From Streptomyces sp. NK15101 (lineage in GTDB: Bacteria > Actinomycetota > Actinomycetes > Streptomycetales > Streptomycetaceae): a stretch of DNA of 64,000 nt. Both the position numbers and the translations under genes were made by a program. How positions within the stretch are numbered: position 1 is the first letter of the stretch; every line of letters begins with the position of its first letter. Positions 41,680 through 51,559 of this stretch are shown piece after piece. Location of the stretch: NCBI RefSeq assembly GCF_020400725.1, contig NZ_JAINVG010000003.1, positions 62,001-126,000 on the forward strand, written 5' to 3'. Below the pieces are notes generated by a model. That model ran no database searches. It worked only from the letters and a program-made list of their open reading frames with translations, and was not told where the DNA came from.

Positions 41680-42759
41680 TCACCCTATGGAGCGCCAGCC
41701 TTCGAGCAGCAGCCCCTCGGCTCCCACCTTCTGACGGGTGGTGACCGGCGTGCGCCCGTCGGCGACGGCCATCGCGACCAGGCCGCCGTCGAGGCCCCGG
41801 GTGAGGACTGCTTCCAGGTTCCCGTGCCGCTCCCCGGTCTCCGACCAGTTCAGGCCCTCCGCCTCCTGCTCGCTGGGGTAGGCGGCGAGGGCGAGCCGGC
41901 CGTCCTCGGACTGCTGGGCGAGGACCGTGCAGTCGAAGCCGTCGATGAGACAGCGGGTGGCGGACAGCCGGCCGGTGCCGACGGCCTTGCCCAGCGGCGT
42001 GGGCTGCAGGGAGCGCTCCGGCGACCAGGCGGTGACCTGGCCCTCCTGGTCGAGGTAGAAGAGCGTCACGTGCCCGGAGGGCCCGGTCACGGCCGCGAGG
42101 GTGCCCATGGTCACCGAGGCGGGCAGGAGTTCCTCGCGGAGCGGCTTCGCCCCGGCTTCGCGCTGCACGTAGCGGACGAGGCCCTGGGCGTGCGAGCTGT
42201 ACAGCTCGACGAGACCGGAGCCGTTGGTGACGGCGACCGGCGAGGGGTCGGTCTTGGAACCCTTCAGGTCCCACCAGGGGTGCCAGCCGCCCACGTCCTT
42301 CTGCGCGCGGACGCTGATGCCGCCGCCGCCGTTCCGTACGAAGGCGTAGACGCGGCCCTGGGCGTCCACGGCGACGGCGGGGTTGCCGGTCCAGGGGCCC
42401 TTGCCGTTCGAGTGCCCCAGGGGCCGCCAGGCGGCCGCCGGACGGCCCGTCTGGAACTGGACGGCGTGCACCAGCTCGACGTGTCCCTCGTCCCCGCCCG
42501 TCGGCCGCAGGCCGACGAGGTGGACGTAGCGGTCGGCGCCCTGGCCGACGGCGAGGAAGGGGGTCAGGCCGTCGCCGCCGAGGGAGACGGGGCCGCTCCA
42601 GCCGCCACCGGGCTCCTCGGTCCAGCGCACCACCTCGCCGTCCCGGGGCAGGTAGGCGCTGAACCGGCCCTCCTCCCCTCTGGTCAGCCAGCCGCCCTGG
42701 AGCACGGGGGCGGCGGGGCCGTGAGAACGGTCGGTGGGGGCGTGGGATCGATTCGCCAT
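41680..42759 (-). CDS. Uncharacterised propeller-like protein
   Basis: A 359-residue protein with no signal peptide. Repeating segments around 45-50 residues with GR, Trp and aromatic patterns (EGRFSAYLPRDGEVVRWTEE, QGRVYAFVRNGGGGISVR, GSGLVELYSSHAQGLVRYVQ, SGHVTLFYLDQEGQVTAWSP) suggest a PLL-like/sialidase-like beta-propeller, possibly carbohydrate-binding. The function is unknown. ATG 42759 is chosen; an in-frame GTG at 42774 would add five residues. Confidence 0.68.
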   Translation of the reverse strand: MANRSHAPTDRSHGPAAPVLQGGWLTRGEEGRFSAYLPRDGEVVRWTEEPGGGWSGPVSLGGDGLTPFLAVGQGADRYVHLVGLRPTGGDEGHVELVHAVQFQTGRPAAAWRPLGHSNGKGPWTGNPAVAVDAQGRVYAFVRNGGGGISVRAQKDVGGWHPWWDLKGSKTDPSPVAVTNGSGLVELYSSHAQGLVRYVQREAGAKPLREELLPASVTMGTLAAVTGPSGHVTLFYLDQEGQVTAWSPERSLQPTPLGKAVGTGRLSATRCLIDGFDCTVLAQQSEDGRLALAAYPSEQEAEGLNWSETGERHGNLEAVLTRGLDGGLVAMAVADGRTPVTTRQKVGAEGLLLEGWRSIG

Positions 42760-42867
42760 GGGGGGATCCAGCACTCCGGTCGTCGGGAGGAGTTCGGGTA
42801 CGAACCGACTGTAGTCGCCCTCCCGGACGGTCTCCGCCGCGCCCGGGGCCCCACGGCCCCGGGCCGC

Positions 42868-44382
42868 TCAGTACCGGGCGTCCCGGCCCTGCTTGCCGAG
42901 CCGGCTGTGACCGCGCCCGTACAGGAAGTACACGACGAAGCCGATCACCATCCAGACGGCGAACCGGAACCAGGTCTCGCCCGGCAGGTTGAGCATGAGC
43001 CAGAGCGAGGCGGCGATGGAGAGGATCGGCAGCACCGGCACCCAGGGGGTGCGGAAGGCGCGCGGCAGGTCGGGGCGGGTGCGGCGGAGCACCATGACGC
43101 CGATGGCGACGACGACGAAGGCGAAGAGGGTGCCGATGTTCACCAGGGTCGCCAGCTCGTTGATGCTGGTGAAGCCGGCGACGATGGCGATGACCACACC
43201 GAGCAGGATGGTCGGCCGGTACGGGGTCCTGAACCGGGGGTGCGTGACGGAGAAGAAGCGCGGCAGCAGGCCGTCGCGGCTCATCGCGAAGAAGACGCGG
43301 GTCTGGCCGAGCAGCAGGATCAGACAGACTGTGGTGAGGCCTACGGCGGCGCCGAAGCTGATCACGCCCGCGTAGAACGGATGTCCCACCGCCTTGAAGG
43401 CGTCGGCGAGCGGGGCGCTCACGGACAGCTTCGTGTAGTGCTGCATGCCGGTGACGACGAGGGCGACGGCCACGTACAGCACGGTGCAGATGAAGAGCGA
43501 GCCGAGGATGCCCCGGGGCATGTCCCGCTGCGGCAGCTTGGTCTCCTCCGCGGCGGTGGCCACCACGTCGAAGCCGATGAAGGCGAAGAAGACCACGGAG
43601 GCGGCGGTGAAGATGCCCATGACGCCGAAGTTCGTCGGGTCGTAGCCGAAGATCGTCTGGACCAGCGGGGAGTTCCAGTTGTCGCCGCCGCCCTCGGGGG
43701 TGACGGCCTTCGGGATGAAGGGCTTGTAGTTGTCGCCGACGATGAAGAACAGACCGGCGATGATCACGATCATCACCACGGTCACCTTGATCGCGACGAC
43801 GACCGCGGTGATCCGGGCGGAGAGCTTCATGCCGAGGACGAGGACGACGGTCAGCACGAGGACGAGCAGGAACGCCAGGATGTCGAAGGTGCCGCCCGCG
43901 ACGTCCGGGCCCTCGAGCGAGGACGGCAGGTGCCAGCCGACGTTGTCCATCAGGGATCTGACGTACCCCGACCAGCCGACGGCGACCACCGCCGTGCCGA
44001 GGGCGAACTCCAGGACCAGGTCCCAGCCGATGATCCAGGCGGGCAGCTCGCCGATCGAGGCGTACGCGAAGGTGTACGCCGATCCCGCCACCGGAACCGT
44101 CGAGGCGAACTCGGCGTAGCACAGCGCGGCGAGGGCGCAGACGATGCCCGCGGCGACGAAGGCGAGGGCGGTGGCCGGCCCCGCGTTCTCCTTGGCGACC
44201 TTGCCGGTGAGGACGAAGATGCCGGTGCCGATGATGACGCCGACGCCGAACACCGTCAGGTCCCAGGCCGACAGGGATTTCCGGAGCGCGTGCTCCGGCT
44301 CCTCCGTGTCGCGGATCGACTGCTCGACCGTCTTGGTCCGGAACATTCCGGTATTGGCGCGTGGCTGCTGGTCCGTACTCAC
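42868..44382 (-). CDS. APC family amino acid permease (cationic amino acid transporter type)
   Basis: A 504-residue integral membrane protein with about 12-14 helices. Landmark motifs are LTVFGVGVIIGTGIFVLTGK in helix 1, SAYTFAYASIGELPAWIIGW in helix 3, VVFFAFIGFDVVATAAEETK in the middle and PYRPTILLGVVIAIVAGFTS late. This is the CAT-like branch of the APC superfamily (amino acid uptake, YfnA-like). GTG 44382 has GGGAGGTGG five bases upstream. It is transcribed divergently from nothing and lies downstream of dxs on the same strand. Confidence 0.9.
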   Translation of the reverse strand: MSTDQQPRANTGMFRTKTVEQSIRDTEEPEHALRKSLSAWDLTVFGVGVIIGTGIFVLTGKVAKENAGPATALAFVAAGIVCALAALCYAEFASTVPVAGSAYTFAYASIGELPAWIIGWDLVLEFALGTAVVAVGWSGYVRSLMDNVGWHLPSSLEGPDVAGGTFDILAFLLVLVLTVVLVLGMKLSARITAVVVAIKVTVVMIVIIAGLFFIVGDNYKPFIPKAVTPEGGGDNWNSPLVQTIFGYDPTNFGVMGIFTAASVVFFAFIGFDVVATAAEETKLPQRDMPRGILGSLFICTVLYVAVALVVTGMQHYTKLSVSAPLADAFKAVGHPFYAGVISFGAAVGLTTVCLILLLGQTRVFFAMSRDGLLPRFFSVTHPRFRTPYRPTILLGVVIAIVAGFTSINELATLVNIGTLFAFVVVAIGVMVLRRTRPDLPRAFRTPWVPVLPILSIAASLWLMLNLPGETWFRFAVWMVIGFVVYFLYGRGHSRLGKQGRDARY

Positions 44383-44501
44383 GTCCACCTCCCTGCCATG
44401 GGGCTGCCCGCCCTGTGGCCAGAATGCACGCGAAAGGGCCGGTCGGCACTCCGAAGAGTGATCCGACCGGCCCAATGGTGACGGCTCGTGACGGTGGTCC
44501 G

Positions 44502-46421
44502 TCAGTCGCGGGCGGGCTCCACGGCCTTGGCGCTGCTCTCGAAGCGTCCGTCGAGCCGGGAGACCAGACCGGTGACCTGGCGCGCGATGTCCGGAGCGGT
44601 CAGCCCGATCTCGGCCAGGACCTCGCTGCGGGAGGCGTGGTCCAGGAAGCGCGGCGGGATGCCGAAGTCACGCAGCGGTACGTCCACACCGGCGTCGCGC
44701 AGCGCCTGGGCGACGGCGGAGCCGACGCCGCCGACGCGGCTGTTGTCCTCGACGGTGACGACGACCCGGTGGCGCTCGGCCAGCGGGGCGAGCGCCTCGT
44801 CGACCGGCTTGACCCAGCGGGGGTCGACGACGGTGGTGGAGATGCCCTGCTTGTCGAGCAGGTCGGCGATCTCCAGGCACATCGGCGCGAGGGCGCCCAC
44901 GGAGACCAGGAGGACGTCCGGCCGCTCGCTGTCGGCCTCGCGGAGCACGTCCATGCCGCCGACGCGGCGCACGGCGGGGACGGCCGGGCCGACCGCGCCC
45001 TTGGAGAAGCGCACCACGGTCGGGGCGTCGGTGACCTCGACGGCCTCGCGCAGCTGGGCGCGGACCTGGTCGGCGTCGCGCGGGGCGGCGAGCCGCAGGC
45101 CGGGCACGACCTGGAGGATCGACATGTCCCACATGCCGTTGTGCGAGGCGCCGTCGGTGCCGGTGACGCCGGCCCGGTCCAGGACGAAGGTGACGCCGCA
45201 CTTGTGCAGGGCCACGTCCATCAGGACCTGGTCGAAGGCGCGGTTGAGGAAGGTCGCGTAGACCGCGAAGACCGGGTGGAGGCCGCCGGTGGCGAGGCCG
45301 GCCGCGGAGACCGCGCCGTGCTGCTCGGCGATGCCGACGTCGAAGACCCGCTCGGGGAAGGCCTTGGCGAACTTGTCGAGGCCGACGGGCTGGAGCATGG
45401 CCGCGGTGATGGCGACGATGTCCTCGCGCTCCTTGCCGAGCGCCACCATCTCCTCGCCGAAGACCGAGGTCCAGTCGGCGCCGGAGGAGGCGATGGGCAG
45501 GCCGGTGTCGGGGTGGATCTTGCCGACGGCGTGGAAGCGGTCGGCCTCGTCCTGGAGGGCGGGCTGGTAGCCGCGGCCCTTCTCGGTGAGGCAGTGGACG
45601 ATCACCGGGCCGCCGAAGCGCTTGGCGCGCGTGAGGGCGGACTCCAGGGCCTCGATGTCGTGGCCGTCGATGGGGCCGACGTACTTGAGGCCGAGGTCCT
45701 CGAACATGCCCTGCGGGGCGATGAAGTCCTTGAGGCCCTTCTTGGCGCCGTGCAGGGTCTCGTAGAGCGGCTTCCCGACGACCGGGGTGCGCTCCAGGAT
45801 GTCCTTGCCGCGGGCGAGGAAGCGCTCGTAGCCGTCGGTGGTGCGCAGGGTGGCCAGGTGGTTGGCGAGGCCGCCGATGGTGGGCGCGTAGGAGCGCTCG
45901 TTGTCGTTGACGACGATGACGAGCGGGCGGTCCTTGGCGGCGGCGATGTTGTTCAGCGCCTCCCAGGCCATGCCGCCGGTGAGGGCGCCGTCGCCGATGA
46001 CCGCGACGACGTGGTCGTCCTTCTTCAGGACCTCGTTCGCCTTGGCCAGGCCGTCGGCCCAGCCGAGGACGGTGGAGGCGTGCGAGTTCTCGATGACGTC
46101 GTGCTCGGACTCGGCCTGCGAGGGGTAGCCGGAGAGGCCGCCCTTCATCTTGAGCTTCGAGAAGTCCTGGCGCCCGGTGAGGAGCTTGTGGACGTAGCTC
46201 TGGTGGCCGGTGTCCCAGAGGACCTTGTCCTTCGGGGAGTCGAACACCCGGTGCAGGGCGATGGTCAGCTCGACCACGCCGAGGTTGGGGCCGAGGTGCC
46301 CGCCGGTCTTGGAGACGGCGTCCACGAGGAACGTCCTGATCTCGTCGGCCAGCTGGTCCAGCTGTTCCGGGGAGAGCCGGTCCAGATCTCGCGGTCCCCT
46401 GATACGGGTCAGCAGAGCCAC
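44502..46421 (-). CDS. dxs: 1-deoxy-D-xylulose-5-phosphate synthase
   Basis: A 639-residue thiamine diphosphate enzyme that condenses pyruvate and glyceraldehyde 3-phosphate in the first step of the MEP isoprenoid pathway. The TPP motif [18 protein letters not shown], the early [18 protein letters not shown] and [15 protein letters not shown], and the transketolase-like glutamate in [16 protein letters not shown] are all present, with the C-terminal transketolase domain at the end. GTG 46421 has a strong AAGGAGGAA five bases upstream. A -10-like TAGACT lies near 46465-46470 on the minus strand. Confidence 0.96.
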   Translation of the reverse strand: MALLTRIRGPRDLDRLSPEQLDQLADEIRTFLVDAVSKTGGHLGPNLGVVELTIALHRVFDSPKDKVLWDTGHQSYVHKLLTGRQDFSKLKMKGGLSGYPSQAESEHDVIENSHASTVLGWADGLAKANEVLKKDDHVVAVIGDGALTGGMAWEALNNIAAAKDRPLVIVVNDNERSYAPTIGGLANHLATLRTTDGYERFLARGKDILERTPVVGKPLYETLHGAKKGLKDFIAPQGMFEDLGLKYVGPIDGHDIEALESALTRAKRFGGPVIVHCLTEKGRGYQPALQDEADRFHAVGKIHPDTGLPIASSGADWTSVFGEEMVALGKEREDIVAITAAMLQPVGLDKFAKAFPERVFDVGIAEQHGAVSAAGLATGGLHPVFAVYATFLNRAFDQVLMDVALHKCGVTFVLDRAGVTGTDGASHNGMWDMSILQVVPGLRLAAPRDADQVRAQLREAVEVTDAPTVVRFSKGAVGPAVPAVRRVGGMDVLREADSERPDVLLVSVGALAPMCLEIADLLDKQGISTTVVDPRWVKPVDEALAPLAERHRVVVTVEDNSRVGGVGSAVAQALRDAGVDVPLRDFGIPPRFLDHASRSEVLAEIGLTAPDIARQVTGLVSRLDGRFESSAKAVEPARD

Positions 46422-46586
46422 CCGTTCCTCCTTGCTTTGAGCTGGTCGAGCTTGCCGATTTGTCGAGTCTAATGTTCCGTCTTGGATCGTGGGCATCGGG
46501 CCGGGGGGTGGGGCGTCACCCTCACGGCCGACAATCCGCTGATCTGTACGGCTCTGTACGCGTGCGTGCACTGGTCCGGACGCGCC

Positions 46587-46620
46587 ACAGCCCGGCACCG
46601 GTTTCCCGGTGCCGGGCTGT
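46587..46620. terminator. Terminator of the xylFGH transcript
   Basis: Perfect 15-bp stem ACAGCCCGGCACCGG (46587-46601) with its complement at 46606-46620 and a four-base loop, 11 bases beyond the xylH stop on the minus strand. Confidence 0.88.
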
Positions 46621-46631
46621 TGTGACGGGTG

Positions 46632-47930
46632 TTACGCGCGGCCCGCCGTCTTCTGCGTGCGGCGGGAGACCGAGTCGATGATCACGGCGATGAGCAGGAC
46701 CGCTCCGGTGATCATGTACTGGATCGCGTTCGAGGACAGGTTCATCTGGTTGAGGCCCTGGACGATCGACTGGATGACCAGGATGCCCAGGAGCGCCGAC
46801 CAGACCTTGCCGCGGCCGCCGAACAGGGACGTGCCGCCGATGACCGCCGCCGCGATGCACATCATCAGCTGGTTGCCGCCGCCGAGGGAGCGGTCGGCGC
46901 CGCCCGTCGCGGAGGCGAGGAAGAGACCGCCGACGGCGCCCAGCGTGCCGGAGATCATGAAGACCGAGATCCGGATCCAGTCCACGTTGATGCCGGCGCG
47001 GCGGGCGGCCTCGATGCCGCCGCCGACCGCGAAGACCTGACGGCCGTAGGTGGTGCGGCGCAGGACGAAGTCGGTGGCGAGCAGGATCACCAGGAAGATC
47101 ACCAGGGAGAGCGGCAGGCCCTTCTCCTGGTTGAAGCCGTACGCGGCGACGAGGACCAGGACCGCGAGTACGGCGGTGCGCAGGATGATCTCGCTCTGCG
47201 GGCGGTGCGGCAGCTCGGCGGCCTTGCGGCGGCGGGAGTCGCGCAGCTGGGCGAGGTAGAAGCCGGCGATGACGGCCACGGCGAGGCCGTAGGCGGCGGC
47301 GACGTCGGAGAAGTAGTACTTGGTGAGGTCCTCGACGAAGCTGCCGATCGGGGTGGGGATGGTCGACCGGTCGCCCATCACCCAGGTCTGCAGACCGGCC
47401 CAGCCGAGGAAGCCGGCGAGGGTGACGACGAAGGCGGGCACGCCGATCTTGGCGAAGACCATGCCGTGGAAGGCGCCGATCAGGGTGCCGGACAGGATGC
47501 CGAGGAGGATGGCGAGGCCGTCGGGCATGTCGGTGCCGAGGACGCCCCAGACCGAGCCTGCCAGGCCCGCCACGGAGCCGACGGCGAGGTCGATCTCGCC
47601 GAGCAGCAGGACGAAGACGATGCCGACGGCCATGATGCCGGGGCCGACCGCGTACAGCGTGATCTGGTCGAGGTTGTACGAGGTGATGAAGTTGCCGGTG
47701 AGGGCCTGGAAGACGACGCCGATGACGATCAGGCCGACGACGACGGGCAGCGAGCCGATCTCACCCGAGCGGATCTTGCGCTTGAACTCGTCGACGTAGC
47801 CCTTGAAGCCCTGCTCGCGGACGAGGAGGCGGGGGTCGACGGCGGGGACCGCGGCGGCGGCCGGGGCCGCCTCCTCGCCCGCGCGCGGCTCGGGCACGGT
47901 GTCCTCGGAGGTGCTGGGGGTCGTGCTCAC
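46632..47930 (-). CDS. xylH: Sugar ABC transporter permease
   Basis: A 432-residue permease of the ribose/xylose (RbsC/XylH) class with about 10-12 helices. The conserved EIDLAVGSVAGLAGSVWG segment, the long cytoplasmic loop, and FAVGGGIEAARRAGINVDWI and GADRSLGGGNQLMMCIAAAVIGG match the family. The first 60 residues are Ala/Pro/Glu-rich. GTG 47930 overlaps the ATPase stop (GTGA). The xyl names follow the S. coelicolor locus next to rok7B7; xylose is likely but the sequence alone does not prove the sugar. Confidence 0.9.
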   Translation of the reverse strand: MSTTPSTSEDTVPEPRAGEEAAPAAAAVPAVDPRLLVREQGFKGYVDEFKRKIRSGEIGSLPVVVGLIVIGVVFQALTGNFITSYNLDQITLYAVGPGIMAVGIVFVLLLGEIDLAVGSVAGLAGSVWGVLGTDMPDGLAILLGILSGTLIGAFHGMVFAKIGVPAFVVTLAGFLGWAGLQTWVMGDRSTIPTPIGSFVEDLTKYYFSDVAAAYGLAVAVIAGFYLAQLRDSRRRKAAELPHRPQSEIILRTAVLAVLVLVAAYGFNQEKGLPLSLVIFLVILLATDFVLRRTTYGRQVFAVGGGIEAARRAGINVDWIRISVFMISGTLGAVGGLFLASATGGADRSLGGGNQLMMCIAAAVIGGTSLFGGRGKVWSALLGILVIQSIVQGLNQMNLSSNAIQYMITGAVLLIAVIIDSVSRRTQKTAGRA

Positions 47931-48706
47931 TTCGCTACCTCCGCGTTGCGGGCCTGGCGGCGGGTCACGGCGTTGTCCGTGGCACCGGTGATCGCGGCGA
48001 TGATCTCTTCGTGCGTGGTGGTGGCCACCGGGAAGGTGCCGTTGTTGCGGCCGAGGCGGAGCACGGCCACGGTGTCGGCGACGGCCTTGACGTCGGCCAT
48101 GTTGTGGCTGATGAGGATGACGCCGAGGCCCTGCTCGCGCAGCCGCTCGACCAGGTCGAGGACCTGCGCGGTCTGCTCGACGCCGAGCGCGGCGGTGGGC
48201 TCGTCCAGGATCACGATCTTGGGGTTGCCGACCAGGGCGCGGGCGATGGCCACGACCTGCCGCTGGCCGCCGGAGAGGGCGGCGACGGGGATGCGGACGC
48301 TGGGGATGCGGATGGAGAGCGTGGAGAGCAGGTCCTTGGCCCGCTTCTCCATGGCGACCTCGTCGAGGACGCCGCCCTTCTTGAGCTCGCGGCCGAGGAA
48401 CAGGTTGGCGACGACGTCGAGGTTGTCGCAGAGCGCGAGGTCCTGGTAGACGGTCGCGACACCGAGGTTCTGGGAGTCGTGCGGGCGCTGGATCTCGACG
48501 CGCTCGCCCTCCCACTCGATGACGCCCTCGTCGATGGGGTGCACACCGGCGATCGTCTTGACCAGCGTGGACTTTCCCGCTCCGTTGTCGCCGACGAGCG
48601 CGACGACCTCTCCTGCGTGGACTTCGAGATCGACACCGGAGAGGACCTGAACCGCTCCGAACCGCTTGAAGATCCCGCGCAACGCCAACACGGGCGTCTG
48701 GGACAC
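47927..48706 (-). CDS. xylG: Sugar ABC transporter ATP-binding protein
   Basis: A 259-residue single-domain ABC ATPase: Walker A GDNGAGKST (39-47), signature LSGGQRQ (144-150), Walker B KIVILDEP (163-170) and the H-loop LISHNMAD. E. coli XylG/RbsA have two fused ABC domains (about 500 residues), so this is the half-size actinobacterial form that must dimerise. GTG 48706 has AAGGAG nine bases upstream. It is coupled to xylH and separated from xylF by a 292-bp gap with hairpins. Confidence 0.9.
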   Translation of the reverse strand: MSQTPVLALRGIFKRFGAVQVLSGVDLEVHAGEVVALVGDNGAGKSTLVKTIAGVHPIDEGVIEWEGERVEIQRPHDSQNLGVATVYQDLALCDNLDVVANLFLGRELKKGGVLDEVAMEKRAKDLLSTLSIRIPSVRIPVAALSGGQRQVVAIARALVGNPKIVILDEPTAALGVEQTAQVLDLVERLREQGLGVILISHNMADVKAVADTVAVLRLGRNNGTFPVATTTHEEIIAAITGATDNAVTRRQARNAEVAK

Positions 48707-48792
48707 GTGAACCAACTCCTTCGCCGCCCGGGGAAGGGCAGCGGCATGTCGCGCCGCCGGTGCAGCGCCGAAGTTTCGAGGGGGGCTGGGCT

Positions 48793-48843
48793 CGTCCGGC
48801 CCCCGGACCGACAGCGGGGTCTGGGTCGGCCGGGGGCCGGACG
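48793..48843 (-). terminator. Hairpin in the xylF-xylG gap (promoter-proximal to xylG)
   Basis: Perfect 14-bp arms CGTCCGGCCCCCGG (48793-48806) and its complement (48830-48843); an inner CCGAC/GTCGG (48808-48812 with 48825-48829) extends the stem. Together with the hairpin at 48959-48987 it occupies the 292-bp space between xylF and xylG and may limit readthrough or protect the xylF message. Confidence 0.55.
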
Positions 48844-48958
48844 GGCTTGGGGGACGGATCCGGGCGTCGTGCGCCGGCCTTGTTACCGGGGGTCTTCACC
48901 CTCTGTACTCGGGGCCGTGCGGCGCCCGCTTCGGGGGCGGCTCACGCCGGGATCCGTG

Positions 48959-48987
48959 CCGGCCGGGCCCTCGCGGGGCCCGGCCGG
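48959..48987 (-). terminator. Hairpin directly after xylF
   Basis: Perfect 12-bp arms CCGGCCGGGCCC (48959-48970) and its complement (48976-48987), loop TCGCG, 11 bases beyond the xylF stop. Probably a partial terminator or 3' stabiliser that makes the binding protein more abundant than the membrane complex. Confidence 0.65.
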
Positions 48988-48998
48988 GTCGGGCGGGG

Positions 48999-50063
48999 TT
49001 ACTTGATGCCCAGCTCGGCGCACTTGGCGGCGAGGTCCGCCGTGCAGAGGTCGGCGGCCTTGTAGATGCCGTCCTTGACGACCGTGGACTGGATGTTGGT
49101 CTTGTCGACCACGACCGGGGCGAAGAGCGTGGAGGGCACGCCGTCCGTCTCGCCCTGGGCGCCGAGCTCCTTGCCCTTGAGCAGGTTCACCGCGAACTTG
49201 GCGGCCTCGGGGGCCAGCTGGAGCGGCGACTTGTAGATGGTGAAGGTCTGGGTGCCGGCGATGATGCGCTGGATGCCCGCGACCTCGGCGTCCTGGCCGC
49301 CCACCGGGATGCCCTTGACGCCGGCGTTCTCGAGGGAGGTGATGATGCCGCCGGCCATGCCGTCGTTCGCGGAGTAGACGGCGCCGATCTTGTCCTTGCC
49401 GACCGAGGAGATCGCGGCGGACATCTTCTCGCCCGCGACCTTCGGGTCCCACTCGCCGGAGGCCTCGTAGGCGATCTTGCCGACCTTGCCGTCGAGGGCG
49501 GTGTGGGCGCCCTTCTTGAACAGGGCGGCGTTCGGGTCCTTCTCGTCGCCGTTGATCATCACGACGTTGGCGGTGGCGGCCTTCGCGCCGAGCGCGGTCA
49601 GCAGGGCCTGGCCCTGGAGCTCGCCGACCTTGTTGTTGTCGTGGCTGACGTAGGCGTCGGCGCCCGGGACGGCGCGGTCGTACGCGACGACCTTGACGCC
49701 CTTGGCCTTCGCGTCCTTGACCCAGCTCTCGGCCTTGGCCGCGTCGACCGGGTCGAGGGCGATGACCTTGACGCCGTCGGCGATCAGCTGGTCGAACTGC
49801 TGCTTCTGCTTCACGACGTCGGAGACCGCGTTGTTGTAGACGATCTCGCAGTCGGAACAGGCGGCCTTCACGGCCTTCTCGAACTGGGGCTTGTCCAGGG
49901 CCTCGTAGCGCGAGGTCTTGTTCTCCGGCAGGAGCAGGCCGATCTTGGTCGAGCTGCCCTTGTCACCGCTGTCGTCGCCACCGGCCTGGCCGCAGGCGGC
50001 GAGCGAGAGGGCCATCGAGACCGCGGCCGTGGCTATGACGGCACGACGCGTCACTGCGTTCAT
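48999..50063 (-). CDS. xylF: Sugar ABC transporter substrate-binding lipoprotein
   Basis: A 354-residue periplasmic-binding-type lipoprotein. The signal peptide (VTRRAVIATAAVSMALSLAA) ends in a lipobox with acylated Cys (LAACG), followed by a short Gly/Asp/Ser linker. The type I fold is seen in KIGLLLPENKTSRYEALDKP, FDQLIADGVKVIALDPVDAA and AVYSANDGMAGGIITSLENA, like XylF. Cysteine pairs at CSDC and near the C terminus could be disulfides. ATG 50063 has GGGAGG nine bases upstream. It is first in the xylF-G-H transcript. Confidence 0.9.
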   Translation of the reverse strand: MNAVTRRAVIATAAVSMALSLAACGQAGGDDSGDKGSSTKIGLLLPENKTSRYEALDKPQFEKAVKAACSDCEIVYNNAVSDVVKQKQQFDQLIADGVKVIALDPVDAAKAESWVKDAKAKGVKVVAYDRAVPGADAYVSHDNNKVGELQGQALLTALGAKAATANVVMINGDEKDPNAALFKKGAHTALDGKVGKIAYEASGEWDPKVAGEKMSAAISSVGKDKIGAVYSANDGMAGGIITSLENAGVKGIPVGGQDAEVAGIQRIIAGTQTFTIYKSPLQLAPEAAKFAVNLLKGKELGAQGETDGVPSTLFAPVVVDKTNIQSTVVKDGIYKAADLCTADLAAKCAELGIK

Positions 50064-50115
50064 GTGGGGTTGCCTCCCTGACGAGGCCGCGACGGTGCGG
50101 CCGAGGTGGCACGAA

Positions 50116-50143
50116 GTCAACTCGGCTGCAACGTTGACGTCAA
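50116..50143 (-). promoter_or_regulatory. Promoter/operator region of xylF with TTGACGTCAA palindrome
   Basis: The 122-bp gap between rok7B7 and xylF is AT-rich for this genome. TTGACGTCAA (50134-50143) is a perfect 10-bp palindrome containing a -35-like TTGACG, and GTCAAC (50116-50121) with GTTGAC (50133-50138) forms a spaced inverted repeat. These could be Rok7B7 sites; no binding consensus was available to compare. Confidence 0.45.
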
Positions 50144-50185
50144 GAAGTAAATTCTTAACGAGATGACAACGACGGTGTTCGTTAT

Positions 50186-51397
50186 CTAAGTGAAGACAAG
50201 ACGGGAGACCGGAGCGGCCGTCGGCAGCGCACTCTCCAACAGGGTCGAATCGCCCATTTCGCTCAGCACGAGGGCGAGGGCGCCGAGCACCTCGGCGCGG
50301 CCGCCCAGGGCCCCCTGGACCACCGACAGCTGCCGGGCGGCACTGGGGATCGCGTACCGCGAGACGGAGTCCCTGATGGGCGCGAGGACCAGCTCACCGG
50401 CCTCGGCGAGGTCGCCGCCGAGCACCACCCGGCTGGGGTTGAGGAGGTTGCAGAGGTTGGCGATGCCGCTGCCGATGTGCCGTCCGACGTCGGCGATCAC
50501 CCGACGGCAGCCGGGATCGCCCTCCCGGGCCAGCTGGACGACCCGCTCCATGGTCAGATCGGGGCCGTGGCTCGGCTGGAGCAGCGGCAGGACGTACCGC
50601 GCGGCGGTGAAGGTCTCCAGGCAGCCGCGGTTTCCGCAGCGGCAGACCGGTCCCGACTCGTCCAGGGTGATGTGCCCGATCTCCCCGGCGGTGCCGCCGG
50701 GCCCCCGGTAGACCCGTCCGTCGATGACGAGTCCGGCGCCGACGCCGCTGGCCACCTTGATGTAGGCCAGGTCCTTGACGCCCCGGCCGCTGCCCCAGAC
50801 GAGCTCGCCGAGCGCGCCGAGGTTGGCGTCGTTGTCGACGTGCACGGGGACGCCGAGCCGGCCGGAGAGCTCGTCCGCGGGGTTGATGCCGCTCCAGCCC
50901 GGCAGGATCGAGGTCGAGCCGAGGGTCCCGGAGGAGACGTCGATCGGGCCGGGCACGCCGAGGCCGACGCCGATCACCTTGTCGGGGCCGATGCCGGTGG
51001 CCCGGATCAGCCGCTTGACCAGCTGTTCGGCGCGGTCGAAGCCCTCGGCGGCGGAGCCGTCCACGTCGAGCGGCTCGGCCTCCTCGGCGAGCACCTGGTG
51101 GGCGAGGTTGCCGACGGCGACCCGGAGGTGGGTGTGGCCGAAGTCCACGCCGATCACGATGCCGGCGTCGCCGGAGAGCGAGACGCTGCGGGCCCGGCGG
51201 CCCCCGGCGGAGGTCGGCGTGACCTCGACGGTGCCGCCGTCCTTCAGTTCCCGCACGATGTTGGAGACCGTGGCGGCGGAGAGGCCCGTCGCCCGGGCGA
51301 TCTCCGCCTGGGTGAGCGAGCCGGCCATCCGTACCGCCCGGACGACCCGTTCGAGATTGGCCCTGTGCAGAGACGTCTGCGACCCCGGAGTCTCCAT
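50186..51397 (-). CDS. rok7B7: ROK-family transcriptional regulator Rok7B7
   Basis: A 403-residue ROK repressor/activator: winged helix at about 15-65 (LTQAEIARATGLSAATVSNI, then VTPTSAGGRRARSV) and a sugar-kinase-like ROK domain with DFGHTHLRVAVGN, GVGLGVPGPID, and the zinc motif CRCGNRGCLE. Rok7B7 in S. coelicolor controls xylose uptake, carbon regulation and antibiotic production; its gene borders xylFGH as here. ATG 51397 is chosen; the frame extends to ATG 51430, with GTG 51409 also possible. It lies between two sugar transporter operons, all on the same strand. Confidence 0.88.
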   Translation of the reverse strand: METPGSQTSLHRANLERVVRAVRMAGSLTQAEIARATGLSAATVSNIVRELKDGGTVEVTPTSAGGRRARSVSLSGDAGIVIGVDFGHTHLRVAVGNLAHQVLAEEAEPLDVDGSAAEGFDRAEQLVKRLIRATGIGPDKVIGVGLGVPGPIDVSSGTLGSTSILPGWSGINPADELSGRLGVPVHVDNDANLGALGELVWGSGRGVKDLAYIKVASGVGAGLVIDGRVYRGPGGTAGEIGHITLDESGPVCRCGNRGCLETFTAARYVLPLLQPSHGPDLTMERVVQLAREGDPGCRRVIADVGRHIGSGIANLCNLLNPSRVVLGGDLAEAGELVLAPIRDSVSRYAIPSAARQLSVVQGALGGRAEVLGALALVLSEMGDSTLLESALPTAAPVSRLVFT

Positions 51398-51511
51398 CGA
51401 CCCACTCACTCCCACCGTTTTCTCCAACATGTGAACTCTAAGGGGACGCTTTCGGCTTGGCCCCCGTCAAGACCTTGAGTATCGGGCGGCGAGCGTCACA
51501 CGACGCGCGGA

Positions 51512-51537
51512 GCCCCCGGCGCGGGTGCGCCGGGGGC
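51512..51537 (-). terminator. Terminator of the ngcEFG transcript
   Basis: Perfect 11-bp stem GCCCCCGGCGC (51512-51522) with its complement (51527-51537), four-base loop, 22 bases beyond the ngcG stop. Confidence 0.75.
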
Positions 51538-51559
51538 CCTGGAGAACGCGGTGGCGGGG